From: Actinacidiphila yanglinensis
Lineage (GTDB): Bacteria; Actinomycetota; Actinomycetes; Streptomycetales; Streptomycetaceae
Length of the DNA stretch: 64,000 nt
Reading direction: 5' to 3'
NCBI RefSeq assembly: GCF_900107965.1
Contig: NZ_FNVU01000018.1
Coordinates: 62,001 to 126,000 of the forward strand
Each line of letters begins with the position of its first letter. Position 1 is the first letter of the stretch. Below the pieces are notes generated by a model that saw only the letters and a list, made by a program, of their open reading frames with translations, made no database searches and was not told the origin of the DNA. Of this stretch, positions 52,272-60,326 are shown in pieces. Position numbers and translations under genes: made by a program.

Positions 52272-53684
52272 TCAGGCGCCTGCGGCCTCGGGCTGGGCCT
52301 CTGCGCCGGCCGGTGCCGGTCGCGCGGGCGGCGGCACGAAGTCCTTCTGCCGGATCAGCACCGCGCTGAGCACCGCGGACACCAGGGCCACCGCCGCGCC
52401 GATCCAGAGGATCAGGTTGAGCCCGCTGGTGAAACCGTGGTGGGCGCTTCGGGTGCTGAAGACGGTGCCGAGCACGGCGATCGCGGTGGCGAGGCCGACC
52501 TGCCGCGCGGTGGCGTTCACCCCGGAGGCCACCCCCGCCTGGGCCGGGGCGACGACCCCGACGGCGGTGGAGGCGAGCGGCACGGTGACCATGCCCGCGC
52601 CCAGGCCGGAGACGATCATCCCGGCCAGCAGGTGGGTCCAGGTGGAGGATTCCTTCACCCCAGTCATCAGCGCGATGCCGGCGGCGATGAGCACGAACCC
52701 GACGCTGATCATCAGCCGTACCGGCACCGCGGAGCTCAACCGCCCGGCGGTGGTGGACGCCACGAACATCGCCCCCGTCAGAGCCAGCAGTCGCAGGCCG
52801 GCCTGCGCGGGCGAGTAGTGCAGGTCCTGCTGGAGGTAGAGGACGAGGTAGGTGATGAGGGCGTAGATCGAGGCGTTGAGGCCGAAGGCGGCCACCAGCC
52901 CGCCGTTGAAGGTGGGCTTGCGGAAGAGCGTCAGGTCCAGCATCGGGTGCGGCGTGCGCCGTTCCAGCAAGACGAACCCGGCCAGCAGCACCGCGGCCGC
53001 CGCGAGCGTGCCCCACACCTTCGGCTGGGACCAGCCCTCGGAGGCGTTGATGAAGCCGTACAGCAGCAGTGCCAGGCCGGCGCTGAAGGCGACGAACCCG
53101 ATCCAGTCGGGCCGGGCGGCCGACGGGTTGCGGGACTCTTCCAGTTTCAGGAGGGTGATCGCGACGACCGCGACGCCGATCGGCACGTTCACCCAGAAGA
53201 TCCAGTGCCAGCTCAGGCCGCTGGTGAGCGCCCCGCCGAGCACCGGTCCGACGGCCACCGCGATGCCGAGGACGCCGCCGTAGATGCCGAAGGCCAGGCC
53301 GCGTTCACGGCCCTGGAACGCCTGGCTCAGCAGCGCGAGCGAGGTCGCCCACACCACCGCGCCGCCTATGCCCTGGCCGGCCCGGGCCAGCGCCAGGAAC
53401 AACGGGCCGGTGGCCAGACCGCACAGCAGCGAGCCGAGCGTGAAGACCGCGGTGCCCGCCGCGTACAGCCGCCGCCGGCCCCACAGGTCGGCGAGCGAGC
53501 CACCGGTCAGCAGTCCGGCCGCGAGCGCGAGGGCGTAGGCGTCGATGACCCACTGCAGGTCCGACAGGGACGAGTGGAAGTCGTCCCGGATGTCGGGCAG
53601 CGCCACGTTCACGATGGTGATGTCGAGGACGAGCATGAACACCCCGGCCACCACGGCCACGAGCGTCCACCATTTGCGTGCCAT
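52272..53684 (-). CDS. MFS drug-efflux transporter (DHA2, 14-TM type)
   Basis: A 470-aa major-facilitator protein starting MARKWWTLVAVVAG, with the DHA2 motifs 'VLDITIVNVALPDI' and 'GGSLADLWGRRRLYAAG', and about 14 predicted helices. It resembles EmrB/QacA-type drug:proton antiporters. Located next to the biosynthetic genes, it is the obvious export and self-resistance candidate. An upstream ATG would add 22 non-membrane residues. It is the last gene of the leftward LLM-rhodanese-LLM unit, 156 nt after the previous gene, with GACACCG repeats in the gap. Confidence 0.9.
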   Translation of the reverse strand: MARKWWTLVAVVAGVFMLVLDITIVNVALPDIRDDFHSSLSDLQWVIDAYALALAAGLLTGGSLADLWGRRRLYAAGTAVFTLGSLLCGLATGPLFLALARAGQGIGGAVVWATSLALLSQAFQGRERGLAFGIYGGVLGIAVAVGPVLGGALTSGLSWHWIFWVNVPIGVAVVAITLLKLEESRNPSAARPDWIGFVAFSAGLALLLYGFINASEGWSQPKVWGTLAAAAVLLAGFVLLERRTPHPMLDLTLFRKPTFNGGLVAAFGLNASIYALITYLVLYLQQDLHYSPAQAGLRLLALTGAMFVASTTAGRLSSAVPVRLMISVGFVLIAAGIALMTGVKESSTWTHLLAGMIVSGLGAGMVTVPLASTAVGVVAPAQAGVASGVNATARQVGLATAIAVLGTVFSTRSAHHGFTSGLNLILWIGAAVALVSAVLSAVLIRQKDFVPPPARPAPAGAEAQPEAAGA

Positions 53685-53708
53685 GCGTGATCTGCCTTTC
53701 GTTTCCGG

Positions 53709-53746
53709 GACACCGCGACACCGGGACACCGGCGACCGGGACACCG
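53709..53746. repeat. GACACCG heptamer repeats upstream of the MFS gene
   Basis: GACACCG occurs at 53709, 53717 and 53725 (8-nt period) and again at 53740. It lies 25-62 nt upstream of the MFS start codon. Regular heptamers in a promoter-proximal gap could be a regulator site or a feature of the messenger leader. Confidence 0.6.
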
Positions 53747-53840
53747 ACACGTACGGGAGGACGGGAACTACGGGGAGATACGGGGGAGATGGGGATGCGG
53801 GAAGGAGGACGGGTTCGGGCGCACCGGAGCCGTGCCGGCG

Positions 53841-54731
53841 TCAGGCGCGGGCGAACTCCGCGCGGACCAGCGGCATCACCTCGGTGGCGAAGCGCTCCCG
53901 GGTCTCGGCGTCGTCCAGGCCGAACAGCAGCGGGAAGGTGAAACCCGCCCGGACCAGGGCCGCCAGCTGCTCGGCTACCGCCTGCGAGGAGCCCGCGACG
54001 ACGGGCCCGCCGGCGCCGCGCCGGCTGTCCATCACCACCTGGACGTTGCAGGCGCAGGTGAGCGTGTCGGGGTCGCGGCCGGCGGCGCGGGCCGCGGATC
54101 GTACTGTCTTCCGCAGTTCCGACGCCTCGGCCAGGCCCAGGCGTTGCAGCGACGGCAGCCAGCCGTCGGCCAGCCGCCCGGTGACGGTCAGGGCGCGCGG
54201 CCCGTACGTGCCCAGCCACACGGGGATGCGGTGCGCCGGGCGCGGCTCGATCCGGGCGTCGTGGACCGCGAAGTGCCGGCCCACGAACGTCGTCGTCGGC
54301 CGCTGCCACAGGGACGTGATGACCTGCACGGCCTCGTCGAGCGCCGCGACCTTCTGGCCGGGCGACCGCGTGCTGAGACCGAAGGCGGCGAACTCCGCCT
54401 CGTAGCCGCCGGTTCCGAGCCCCAGCACCAGGCGCCCGCGGGAGAGCCGGTCCAGGGTCTCGGCCATCTTCGCGAGCACGGCGGGGGCGCGGTACGGCAG
54501 CCCGAGCACGTCGGTGGCCAGCGTGATCCGCGTCGTGGCCGCGGCCAGGAAGCCGAGCGCGGTCCACGGCTCCCACGTCGCGCGGTCGCCGTGCAGATGG
54601 TCGCTGAGGGCGAAGAGGTCGAAGCCCAGCCGCTCGGCGTCGCGCGCGTCCTCCACCAACTGGTCCGGATCCGGTCCCCGGTAGTTCGCGAAGATCCCGA
54701 AGCCGACGTGCTGTCCGACGGGCGCGCTCAT
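53841..54731 (-). CDS. LLM-class oxidoreductase (F420-dependent type)
   Basis: A 296-aa LLM-family protein ('VGFGIFANYRGPDPDQLVEDARDAERLGFDLFALSDHL', 'LSRGRLVLGLGTGGYEAEFAAFG', 'RIPVWLGTYGPRALTVTGRLADGWLPS'). ATG 54731 overlaps the rhodanese stop (ATGA). The pattern is closest to F420-dependent LLM enzymes. With the other LLM genes it forms the third member of this family in the cluster region. Confidence 0.85.
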   Translation of the reverse strand: MSAPVGQHVGFGIFANYRGPDPDQLVEDARDAERLGFDLFALSDHLHGDRATWEPWTALGFLAAATTRITLATDVLGLPYRAPAVLAKMAETLDRLSRGRLVLGLGTGGYEAEFAAFGLSTRSPGQKVAALDEAVQVITSLWQRPTTTFVGRHFAVHDARIEPRPAHRIPVWLGTYGPRALTVTGRLADGWLPSLQRLGLAEASELRKTVRSAARAAGRDPDTLTCACNVQVVMDSRRGAGGPVVAGSSQAVAEQLAALVRAGFTFPLLFGLDDAETRERFATEVMPLVRAEFARA

Positions 54732-55684
54732 CGCGGCGCCCCCTCGGTACCAAACGTCCCGGCCTCCGGGCCGGCCGGGGCCGGCGTGCCGGGGCCGTCC
54801 GGCGCGAACGGTCGCGACCCGGCCACCACCGGGCGATCCGGGTCGGCCGACCACGCCGACCACGAGCCGGGGAAGAGGGCGGCGTCCGGCAGTCCGGCCC
54901 GCTCGACGGCCAGCAGGTTGTGGCAGGCGGTCACGCCGGAGCCGCAGTAGAACACCGGCTCCTCGGCATCGGCGACACCCAACTGTGCGAAACGCGCCCG
55001 GAGTTCCTCAGCCGAGCGGAAGGTGCCGTCCGGTCCGAGGTTGTCCTGCCAGGGGGCGCTGCGGGCACCGGGCACGTGGCCGGAGCGGGTCTCTCCCGCG
55101 TGCGCGTCGGCGCCCGAGTAGCGGCCTGCCGCCCGGGAGTCCAGCAACACGGCGCGCGGCGACAATCCCGCCCGCGCGGCGTCGTCGGCGCCGCGCAGCA
55201 GGCGGGCGGGCCACGGCGTCGCCCGGCGGACCACCGGCGTCCGCCGCACCGGGCCGGCCTGCAGGGGTCCGGGCCAGGCCGCGAGGCCGCCGTCCAGCAG
55301 CGCGGCGGCACGGCCGGTCCTGCGCAGCAGCCAGACCAGGCGGGCGGCGAACCCGCCGCCCTGGTCGTCGTACGCCACCACGATGTCGTCGTCGGCGATG
55401 CCGAGCCGGCCGAGCCGGGCGGCGAACTCCTCGGGTGCGGGCAGCGGGTGGCGGCCGCCGTCCGGCGCGGGGGGTGCGGACAGGTCGGTGTCGACGTCCA
55501 CCCAGACGGCGCCCGGGAGGTGACCGGCGAGGTAGGCGTCCTGGCCGGATCGTCCGTCGAGGTACCAGCGGACGTCGGCGAGCACGAGCGCCGCGTGCTC
55601 GGCGCTCCCGTGCCGCTCCCGTACCCACGCGGCGGGGACCACCGGCGGTACGTCCCCCGCGCTCGTGTCCTGCGGGGCGCTCAT
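54728..55684 (-). CDS. Two-domain rhodanese sulfurtransferase
   Basis: A 318-aa tandem rhodanese. The first domain lacks a catalytic Cys; the second has Cys247 in 'VFYCGSGVTACHN', matching the CG-S-GVT loop of 3-mercaptopyruvate sulfurtransferases more than the thiosulfate type. The reaction moves sulfane sulfur to a thiol or cyanide acceptor. Its start codon and stop both overlap the flanking LLM genes by 4 nt, so it is translated in a block with two LLM enzymes. That suggests sulfur handling by the same pathway. Confidence 0.88.
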   Translation of the reverse strand: MSAPQDTSAGDVPPVVPAAWVRERHGSAEHAALVLADVRWYLDGRSGQDAYLAGHLPGAVWVDVDTDLSAPPAPDGGRHPLPAPEEFAARLGRLGIADDDIVVAYDDQGGGFAARLVWLLRRTGRAAALLDGGLAAWPGPLQAGPVRRTPVVRRATPWPARLLRGADDAARAGLSPRAVLLDSRAAGRYSGADAHAGETRSGHVPGARSAPWQDNLGPDGTFRSAEELRARFAQLGVADAEEPVFYCGSGVTACHNLLAVERAGLPDAALFPGSWSAWSADPDRPVVAGSRPFAPDGPGTPAPAGPEAGTFGTEGAPR

Positions 55685-56799
55685 GCCGTGCCCCCGACCG
55701 GCTCGGCCGCGGCGAGCGCGGCCGGGGCTGCGGAGCGCCCGCCGGCGGTGCCGCCGGTGGGACCGTCCGCGCCCAGGCCGGCGACCTGGGGGATCACGTC
55801 GGCCGCGACCAGTTCCATGGCGCGCGCCACCTTGGCGTGCGGGATGCCGCCGATGTCGATGGAGAGCAGGTGCAGGTCGTGGCCCCACAGTTCGTGCAGC
55901 CGGCCGAGCTTGTCGACCACCTCCGCCGGACTGCCGCAGATCGCCGAGCCGGGGCCGATCAGGTCCTCGAAGTCGAAGGCGAACGGGCGGGCGCCCGCCG
56001 GTAGTTTCGCGCCGCGGAAGTAGTTGCCGTAGTACTCGCGCCACTGGTCGCGGGCCTCGGCGGTGGTGTCGGCGACGAAGACGTGGCTGGCGGCGCCGGT
56101 ACGGGCCTGGGCGGCGGGGCGGCCGACTCGCGCCCACAGCTCGCGGTAGAGCCGGAACATCGGCGCGTGCGCCTCGGGCGGGCGGGCGGTGGTGCCGAAG
56201 ACCATGGGCAGGCCCGCGTCGACGGCCAGGTGCACCGACTCCGGCCGGGAGCCGCCGCTGACCCAGACCGGCGGCCGGGTCTGGTGGAGCCGGGGCTGGA
56301 CGCGCACCCGGTCCAAGGGCGGGCGGAAGGCGCCCTGCCACGTCACCTCGGGTTCGTCCTCGGACCACAGGCGCAGCAGGAGTTCGAGGTTCTCCCGCTT
56401 GCGGTCCGCCTTGCTCTCGGGCGGCTGGGCGAAGACGGTGTAGGGATCGGGGAAGAAGGAGGCGCCCGCTATGAGTTGCAGCCGCCCGCGGGAGAGCAGG
56501 TCGACCGTGGCGTAGTCCTCCGCGACCAGCACCGGGTCCCGGTTGGCGACCAGCGTGGTGCCGGTGGCCAGGGTGATGGTCGAGGTGCGGGCGGCTATCG
56601 CCGCGAGCACCACGGGCGGCGCCGATATGACGTCGCGCTCGCCGAAGTGGTGCTCGCCCACGGTGAACCAGGAGAAGCCCAGGCGCTCGGCCAGCACCGC
56701 ACCACGTACCACCTCGTCGAGGCGTTCCGCCTGGGAGACGCGGTGCCCGGTGAAGGGGTCGCTGAGTAGGGTGCCGAAAGTAATGGTCCCGATTTCCAT
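55681..56799 (-). CDS. LLM-class flavin-dependent monooxygenase
   Basis: A 372-aa luciferase-like protein ('ITFGTLLSDPFTGHRVSQAERLDEVVRGAVLAERLGFSWFTVGEHHFGERDVISAPPVVLAAIAARTSTI' region, 'VWVSGGSRPESVHLAVDAGLP'). The EHHF motif and overall length point to the FMN-dependent bacterial-luciferase/alkanal-monooxygenase type. GAGGA precedes ATG 56799 by 8 nt. It heads the leftward operon and lies 30 nt from the candidate operator. Confidence 0.85.
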   Translation of the reverse strand: MEIGTITFGTLLSDPFTGHRVSQAERLDEVVRGAVLAERLGFSWFTVGEHHFGERDVISAPPVVLAAIAARTSTITLATGTTLVANRDPVLVAEDYATVDLLSRGRLQLIAGASFFPDPYTVFAQPPESKADRKRENLELLLRLWSEDEPEVTWQGAFRPPLDRVRVQPRLHQTRPPVWVSGGSRPESVHLAVDAGLPMVFGTTARPPEAHAPMFRLYRELWARVGRPAAQARTGAASHVFVADTTAEARDQWREYYGNYFRGAKLPAGARPFAFDFEDLIGPGSAICGSPAEVVDKLGRLHELWGHDLHLLSIDIGGIPHAKVARAMELVAADVIPQVAGLGADGPTGGTAGGRSAAPAALAAAEPVGGTA

Positions 56800-56828
56800 C
56801 GTCACGGTCCTCTGGCGGGTTGAAGGAA

Positions 56829-56858
56829 AGCCCTCGAAGTAAAGTACAACGTGCATGG
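56829..56858. promoter_or_regulatory. Candidate operator, copy 2 of a shared 30-bp element
   Basis: This element matches 31201-31230 at 23 of 30 positions; GTAAA, CAA and TGCATGG are identical. It lies in the gap between the leftward LLM operon and the rightward TetR gene and overlaps the TetR start ATG at 56855. Its position fits autoregulation by that TetR protein. Confidence 0.6.
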
Positions 56859-57595
56859 TAAATTGGGCAACGGACGACGACCCGCATCGGAGGCTTCCCC
56901 TGAGTACCTCACCGACGGCCCCCGCCGCCCCGGCGACCCCGGAGCGGCCTGTTCCCGCCCGCACCGGCGGGCGTGCGGGCAAGCGCCAGGCCATCACCCA
57001 AGGCGCCCGGACCGTGTTCGGCCGCGAGGGTTACAGCCGCACCAGCATCGAGGCCATCGCCGCCGAGGCGGGCGTGTCCACCCGCACCATCTACAACCAC
57101 TTCGAGGGCAAGGACCAGCTGTTCTCCGACGTGGTCCACGACAGCGCGGGCCAGGTCGCGGACGCGTTCATCGCGACGGTGGAGAAGCAGGTCACCGGCA
57201 CCGACCCGCGCACCGACCTGCTCGCGCTGGGCCGCGCCTTCGTCGGCCAGCGGACCCAGTTCCCCGAGCACTTCGCGATGATCCGGCAGATCAAGGCCGA
57301 GGTGCAACACTTCCCCGCGGCGGTGATCGACGCCTGGCAGCAGGCCGGCCCGCAGCGCGTACAGCAGGAGGTCGCCCGCCGCCTCCAGCAGCTCGCGGAC
57401 GCCGGGCTCCTGCGCATTCCCGAACCCGCCCGCGCCACCGTGCACTTCATCGCCCTGGTGACCTCGGAGATCACCATCCGCCCCTACGGGAGCCCGGCAC
57501 TCGGCCCGGCCCAGGTCCGGGACTGCGTCACCCGGGCGGTCGACGCCTTCCTGCACGGGTACGGAACGGACTCCGCCGCCGGCGCGCCCCGCTGA
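56855..57595 (+). CDS. TetR family transcriptional regulator
   Basis: A 246-aa TetR protein with the helix-turn-helix 'GARTVFGREGYSRTSIEAIAAEAGVSTRTIYNHFEGKDQLF' and an all-helical ligand domain ('LLALGRAFVGQRTQFPEHFAMIRQI'). ATG 56855 lies inside the candidate operator with no ribosome site (possibly leaderless). An alternative is a CTG at 56900 with GGAGG at ideal 6-nt spacing, giving a start of L-S-T-S-P. It is divergent from the LLM-rhodanese-LLM operon and the probable repressor of both. Confidence 0.85.
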   Translation: MVNWATDDDPHRRLPLSTSPTAPAAPATPERPVPARTGGRAGKRQAITQGARTVFGREGYSRTSIEAIAAEAGVSTRTIYNHFEGKDQLFSDVVHDSAGQVADAFIATVEKQVTGTDPRTDLLALGRAFVGQRTQFPEHFAMIRQIKAEVQHFPAAVIDAWQQAGPQRVQQEVARRLQQLADAGLLRIPEPARATVHFIALVTSEITIRPYGSPALGPAQVRDCVTRAVDAFLHGYGTDSAAGAPR

Positions 57596-57844
57596 CCCCC
57601 GCCGCCGCGACCGCGCGGTGGCGGGGCCCCGCGGACCGGCGCCCCCCGCGCCCTGCTCCCCGGCGACCGCCTCGACCAGCCCTGGGGCCGGCCCGCCCTC
57701 GGCGAGGGCACCGTCGGCGTCGCCGGGCACGCGTCCGCCCAGCACCCGGTCGAGGACGGCTCCGGCGCCCCCGGCCGGAAGCTCCGTACCCCGCCAGGCG
57801 ACATGCTGGTCGGGTGGACCAGGAGCACAAAGGACATGCCTTGA
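57596..57844 (+). pseudogene. Coding-like remnant in frame after the TetR stop
   Basis: After the TetR stop the same frame stays open for 82 codons to TGA 57842-57844, with strong G/C third positions. The peptide contains 'LLPGDRLDQPWGRPALGEGT' and ends 'TPPGDMLVGWTRSTKDMP'. No upstream start exists other than TetR's own. It looks like the C-terminal end of a lost gene; read-through of the TetR stop is another possibility. Its last codons run into the cupin promoter region. Family not recognised. Confidence 0.4.
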
Positions 57845-57870
57845 CATCCTTTTCGGGCGGGCCCTAGCGT
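57829..57870 (+). promoter_or_regulatory. Promoter and inverted repeat for the cupin gene
   Basis: TTGACA (57841-57846), 18 nt, TAGCGT (57865-57870) match the Streptomyces consensus well. The -10 ends 7 nt before ATG 57878, so the transcript is probably leaderless. AAAGGA and TCCTTT (57829-57834, 57847-57852) form a perfect inverted repeat with a 12-nt spacer across the -35 box, as expected for an operator. Confidence 0.6.
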
Positions 57871-57877
57871 CCGGGCC

Positions 57878-58390
57878 ATGAGCGACCCGCTGACGACTCC
57901 CGGTGCGGACTTCCACCCGCACCTGCCCGACGCCCCCGGCCCGGCGGCCTCGTTGCGGTCCCGCCTGCACCACGTCCGCGCCGGCGCGCTCGACGAGGAC
58001 ACGGCGCAGACCGGCGGCATGCGCAGGTTCGCCGCCGTCAGCGGGAGGACCGTCGGCTCCGGGAAACTGTGGATGGGTCAGACCCACGTGGCTCCGGCCA
58101 CCTCCTCCTCCGACCACCACCACGGTGCGTCGGAGACCGCGATCCACGTGGTGAGCGGGCACCCCGAGTTCGTCTTCGTCGAGGACACCGGCAAGGGCCC
58201 GCAGGAGGTACGGCTGCGCACCTCCCCCGGTGACTACGTCTTCGTCCCGCCCTTCGTCCCGCACCGGGAGGAGAACCCGGACCCGGCCGAGGAAGCCGTG
58301 GTCGTCATCGCCCGCAGCACCCAGGAGGCGATCGTGGTCAACCTGCCCGCGCTGTACGCGCGGGGCGCGGAAGAGGAGCAGGCGGACTGA
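57878..58390 (+). CDS. Cupin domain protein
   Basis: A 170-aa single-cupin protein with the metal-site motifs 'SSSDHHHGASETAIHVVSGH' (GX5HXH-like, His-rich) and 'SPGDYVFVPPFVPHREENP' (GX5PXG...H). Such proteins are dioxygenases, isomerases or small-molecule sensors. ATG 57878 has no ribosome site but a strong promoter 7 nt upstream, consistent with a leaderless message. Substrate unknown. Confidence 0.85.
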   Translation: MSDPLTTPGADFHPHLPDAPGPAASLRSRLHHVRAGALDEDTAQTGGMRRFAAVSGRTVGSGKLWMGQTHVAPATSSSDHHHGASETAIHVVSGHPEFVFVEDTGKGPQEVRLRTSPGDYVFVPPFVPHREENPDPAEEAVVVIARSTQEAIVVNLPALYARGAEEEQAD

Positions 58391-58461
58391 CGGCGCGGGG
58401 TGGTTGTCGCCGTGCGAGGGGCGAGGCCCGCCGGGTCCCGCCTGCACCCGTACTGCCTCCC

Positions 58462-59118
58462 TCAGGCCGCGCTCCTCCCGCCGCGGGCCCAACGCAGCCC
58501 CAGCCGGACCGCGACCAGCAGCAGCCAGCACCACTTGGCGGCCGTCGGCGACACGTACGCCAGTCCCATCGACAGGACGAAGACCGCGATGGTCAACGTC
58601 AGGTCGGCCGTCAGCAGGCGGGTCTCCGCCTTGGGGCGCGGGGCCGCGAGCATGCCCGGCCGGGAGGCGAGGTAGCGCAGCAGCCACAGGTGGACCGCGT
58701 CGACGGCGACGACCGCGCCCGAGTAGATCAGCACCGCCTGCGGGCGTCCGCCGTAGTCCGCCAGCAGCGTGGTCGGGAACGGCATGAGGGCGACCAGTCC
58801 CAACCCCACCACGGTCAGCCGGATCACGACCTCGTCGACCCGGCGCACGCCCGCGAAGATCCGCCGGTGGTCCCGCCACATCGCGGCGATCACCGTGAAG
58901 CTCAGCGCGTACGCGAGCAGCTCGGGGACGGTCTGGCGCAGCGCCCGGCGGAATCCCGCGGGGTCCAGCCCGTCGCGCACCCCGACGTCGAGGACCAGGA
59001 GCGTGACGGCGATCGCGAACACCCCGTCGGACAGGGCCAGCAGGCGACCGGGATCGCCGGCCGCGTCGTGCTCCCCCACCGAGGGCTCCTCGTCCGTCCG
59101 CGCCGGGGGTTCCCTCAT
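58462..59118 (-). CDS. TMEM175-family (DUF1211) potassium channel-like protein
   Basis: A 218-aa membrane protein with the TMEM175 motif 'RLLALSDGVFAIAVTLLVLDV' (the FSD-type pattern appears as LSDGVFAIA) and about six transmembrane helices. Bacterial members form potassium-selective channels. It is convergent with the cupin gene and has no obvious partner. Confidence 0.88.
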   Translation of the reverse strand: MREPPARTDEEPSVGEHDAAGDPGRLLALSDGVFAIAVTLLVLDVGVRDGLDPAGFRRALRQTVPELLAYALSFTVIAAMWRDHRRIFAGVRRVDEVVIRLTVVGLGLVALMPFPTTLLADYGGRPQAVLIYSGAVVAVDAVHLWLLRYLASRPGMLAAPRPKAETRLLTADLTLTIAVFVLSMGLAYVSPTAAKWCWLLLVAVRLGLRWARGGRSAA

Positions 59119-59195
59119 CGGCCCAGGTTAACCGGGTCCGGGCCGCGAACCGGGCGTCCACACGCCCGGCCGCCGGCCCGGTCCGGGCGGGCGTG

Positions 59196-60083
59196 TCACA
59201 CCGCCGGGACCGGCGCGGCGACGAGCAGCGGGCAGTGCGTGCCGTGGACGAGGGAGCGGCTGGTGGAGCCGAGCAGCATGCCGTGGGAGCCGTCCCGCCC
59301 GCGGGATCCCACGACCAGGCAGCGCGCGTGCCGCGCGGCGGTGGCGAGCATGGGTCCGGCGTCGCCGGTGAGGATCTCGTGGCTCACCTCGGTGTCGGGA
59401 TACTTCTCGTGGAACCCCGCGAGGAGTTCCGACATCTCCAGGAGCGAGGTCTCCAGGAACTCGGGCGCGCCTGCCGCCCCGGGCGGGCGGACCTCGACGG
59501 CCACCAGCCCGACCTTCGCCGCGGCGGCCTCGAAGAACGCCAGCTCCACGGCGGACCGTGCCGCGGCGGACCCGTCCACGCCGACGACGACGGGCGCGTC
59601 GCCCGGCGTCTCCGCGGAGCGCTCGGGCACCAGCGCCACCGGGCAGGGCAGCTGTCCGACGAGCGCCATGGCCGTGCTGCCGCCGGCGAAGGTGTCGGCG
59701 ATGCTGGTGAACCTCCTGGCCCCCAGCACGAGCAGCGCCGCGTCGCCGGCCGCCTCCCGGAGCACGCGGGTCGGCCTGCCCGCGGCGAGTTCCGTGGTCA
59801 CCTTCAGCGCGTGGTGCCGTGCCCGGACGGTGTCCCGCGCGTCAGTCAGCAGCAGCCGCCCCCTCGCCGGGAAGTGCCGGGACCACCCGGACCAGCTGCG
59901 GCCGGGACGGCCCGGCCCGGTCGGCGCCGGCCCGCCGTGCGGCCACTTCTGCGCGTGCAGCAGGCGCATCGGCAGTCCTCTGGACACCGCCTCGTCGGCG
60001 GCCCAGTCGATGACGTGGTCGTGGACCGGGGCCAGGGTACGGGCGACTCCGGCGACGACGGCCTCGCCTGCTCCGTTCCTCAC
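59196..60083 (-). CDS. Universal stress protein, tandem USP domains
   Basis: A 295-aa protein with two USP domains. The second has the ATP-binding pattern 'VVVGVDGSAAARSAVELAF' and 'CLVVGSRGRDGSHGMLLGSTSRSLVHGTHCPLLV' (G-x2-G-x9-G-S/T). The first domain has a less perfect 'LLVLGARRFTSIADTFAGGSTAMALVGQLPCPVALV'. Start at GTG 60083. In actinobacteria such proteins belong to DevR/DosR-type dormancy regulons, and a DevR/DevS-like pair lies 1.1 kb to the right. Confidence 0.88.
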   Translation of the reverse strand: MRNGAGEAVVAGVARTLAPVHDHVIDWAADEAVSRGLPMRLLHAQKWPHGGPAPTGPGRPGRSWSGWSRHFPARGRLLLTDARDTVRARHHALKVTTELAAGRPTRVLREAAGDAALLVLGARRFTSIADTFAGGSTAMALVGQLPCPVALVPERSAETPGDAPVVVGVDGSAAARSAVELAFFEAAAAKVGLVAVEVRPPGAAGAPEFLETSLLEMSELLAGFHEKYPDTEVSHEILTGDAGPMLATAARHARCLVVGSRGRDGSHGMLLGSTSRSLVHGTHCPLLVAAPVPAV

Positions 60084-60326
60084 GCGTCCACCCCTCTCTC
60101 CACCGCCCGCCGGCCCCGTTCGCGGGGCACCACCCCCACGGTCGCCGACCGGGCCGCGTCCTCCCAGGGCCGGTGGGACCAGTCACCCCGCCCGGGCCGG
60201 GGTGCTGCTCGTCGGGGACATGGTGCCGTTCGACCCGGGCCTCGGGCCTGCCGGCCCGTTCCGCCCGGAGTGCGGGGGTGCGACCGTCGGAGGTGGTGGC
60301 AAGCCTGCGACGGAAGGGCTTCTCCC

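Noticed and set aside
60174..60188. GGGAC-containing sequence upstream of the Rv1733c-like gene resembling a DosR box
   Set aside because: Only one half-site matches the mycobacterial consensus; the second half is not a reverse complement, so it cannot be called.
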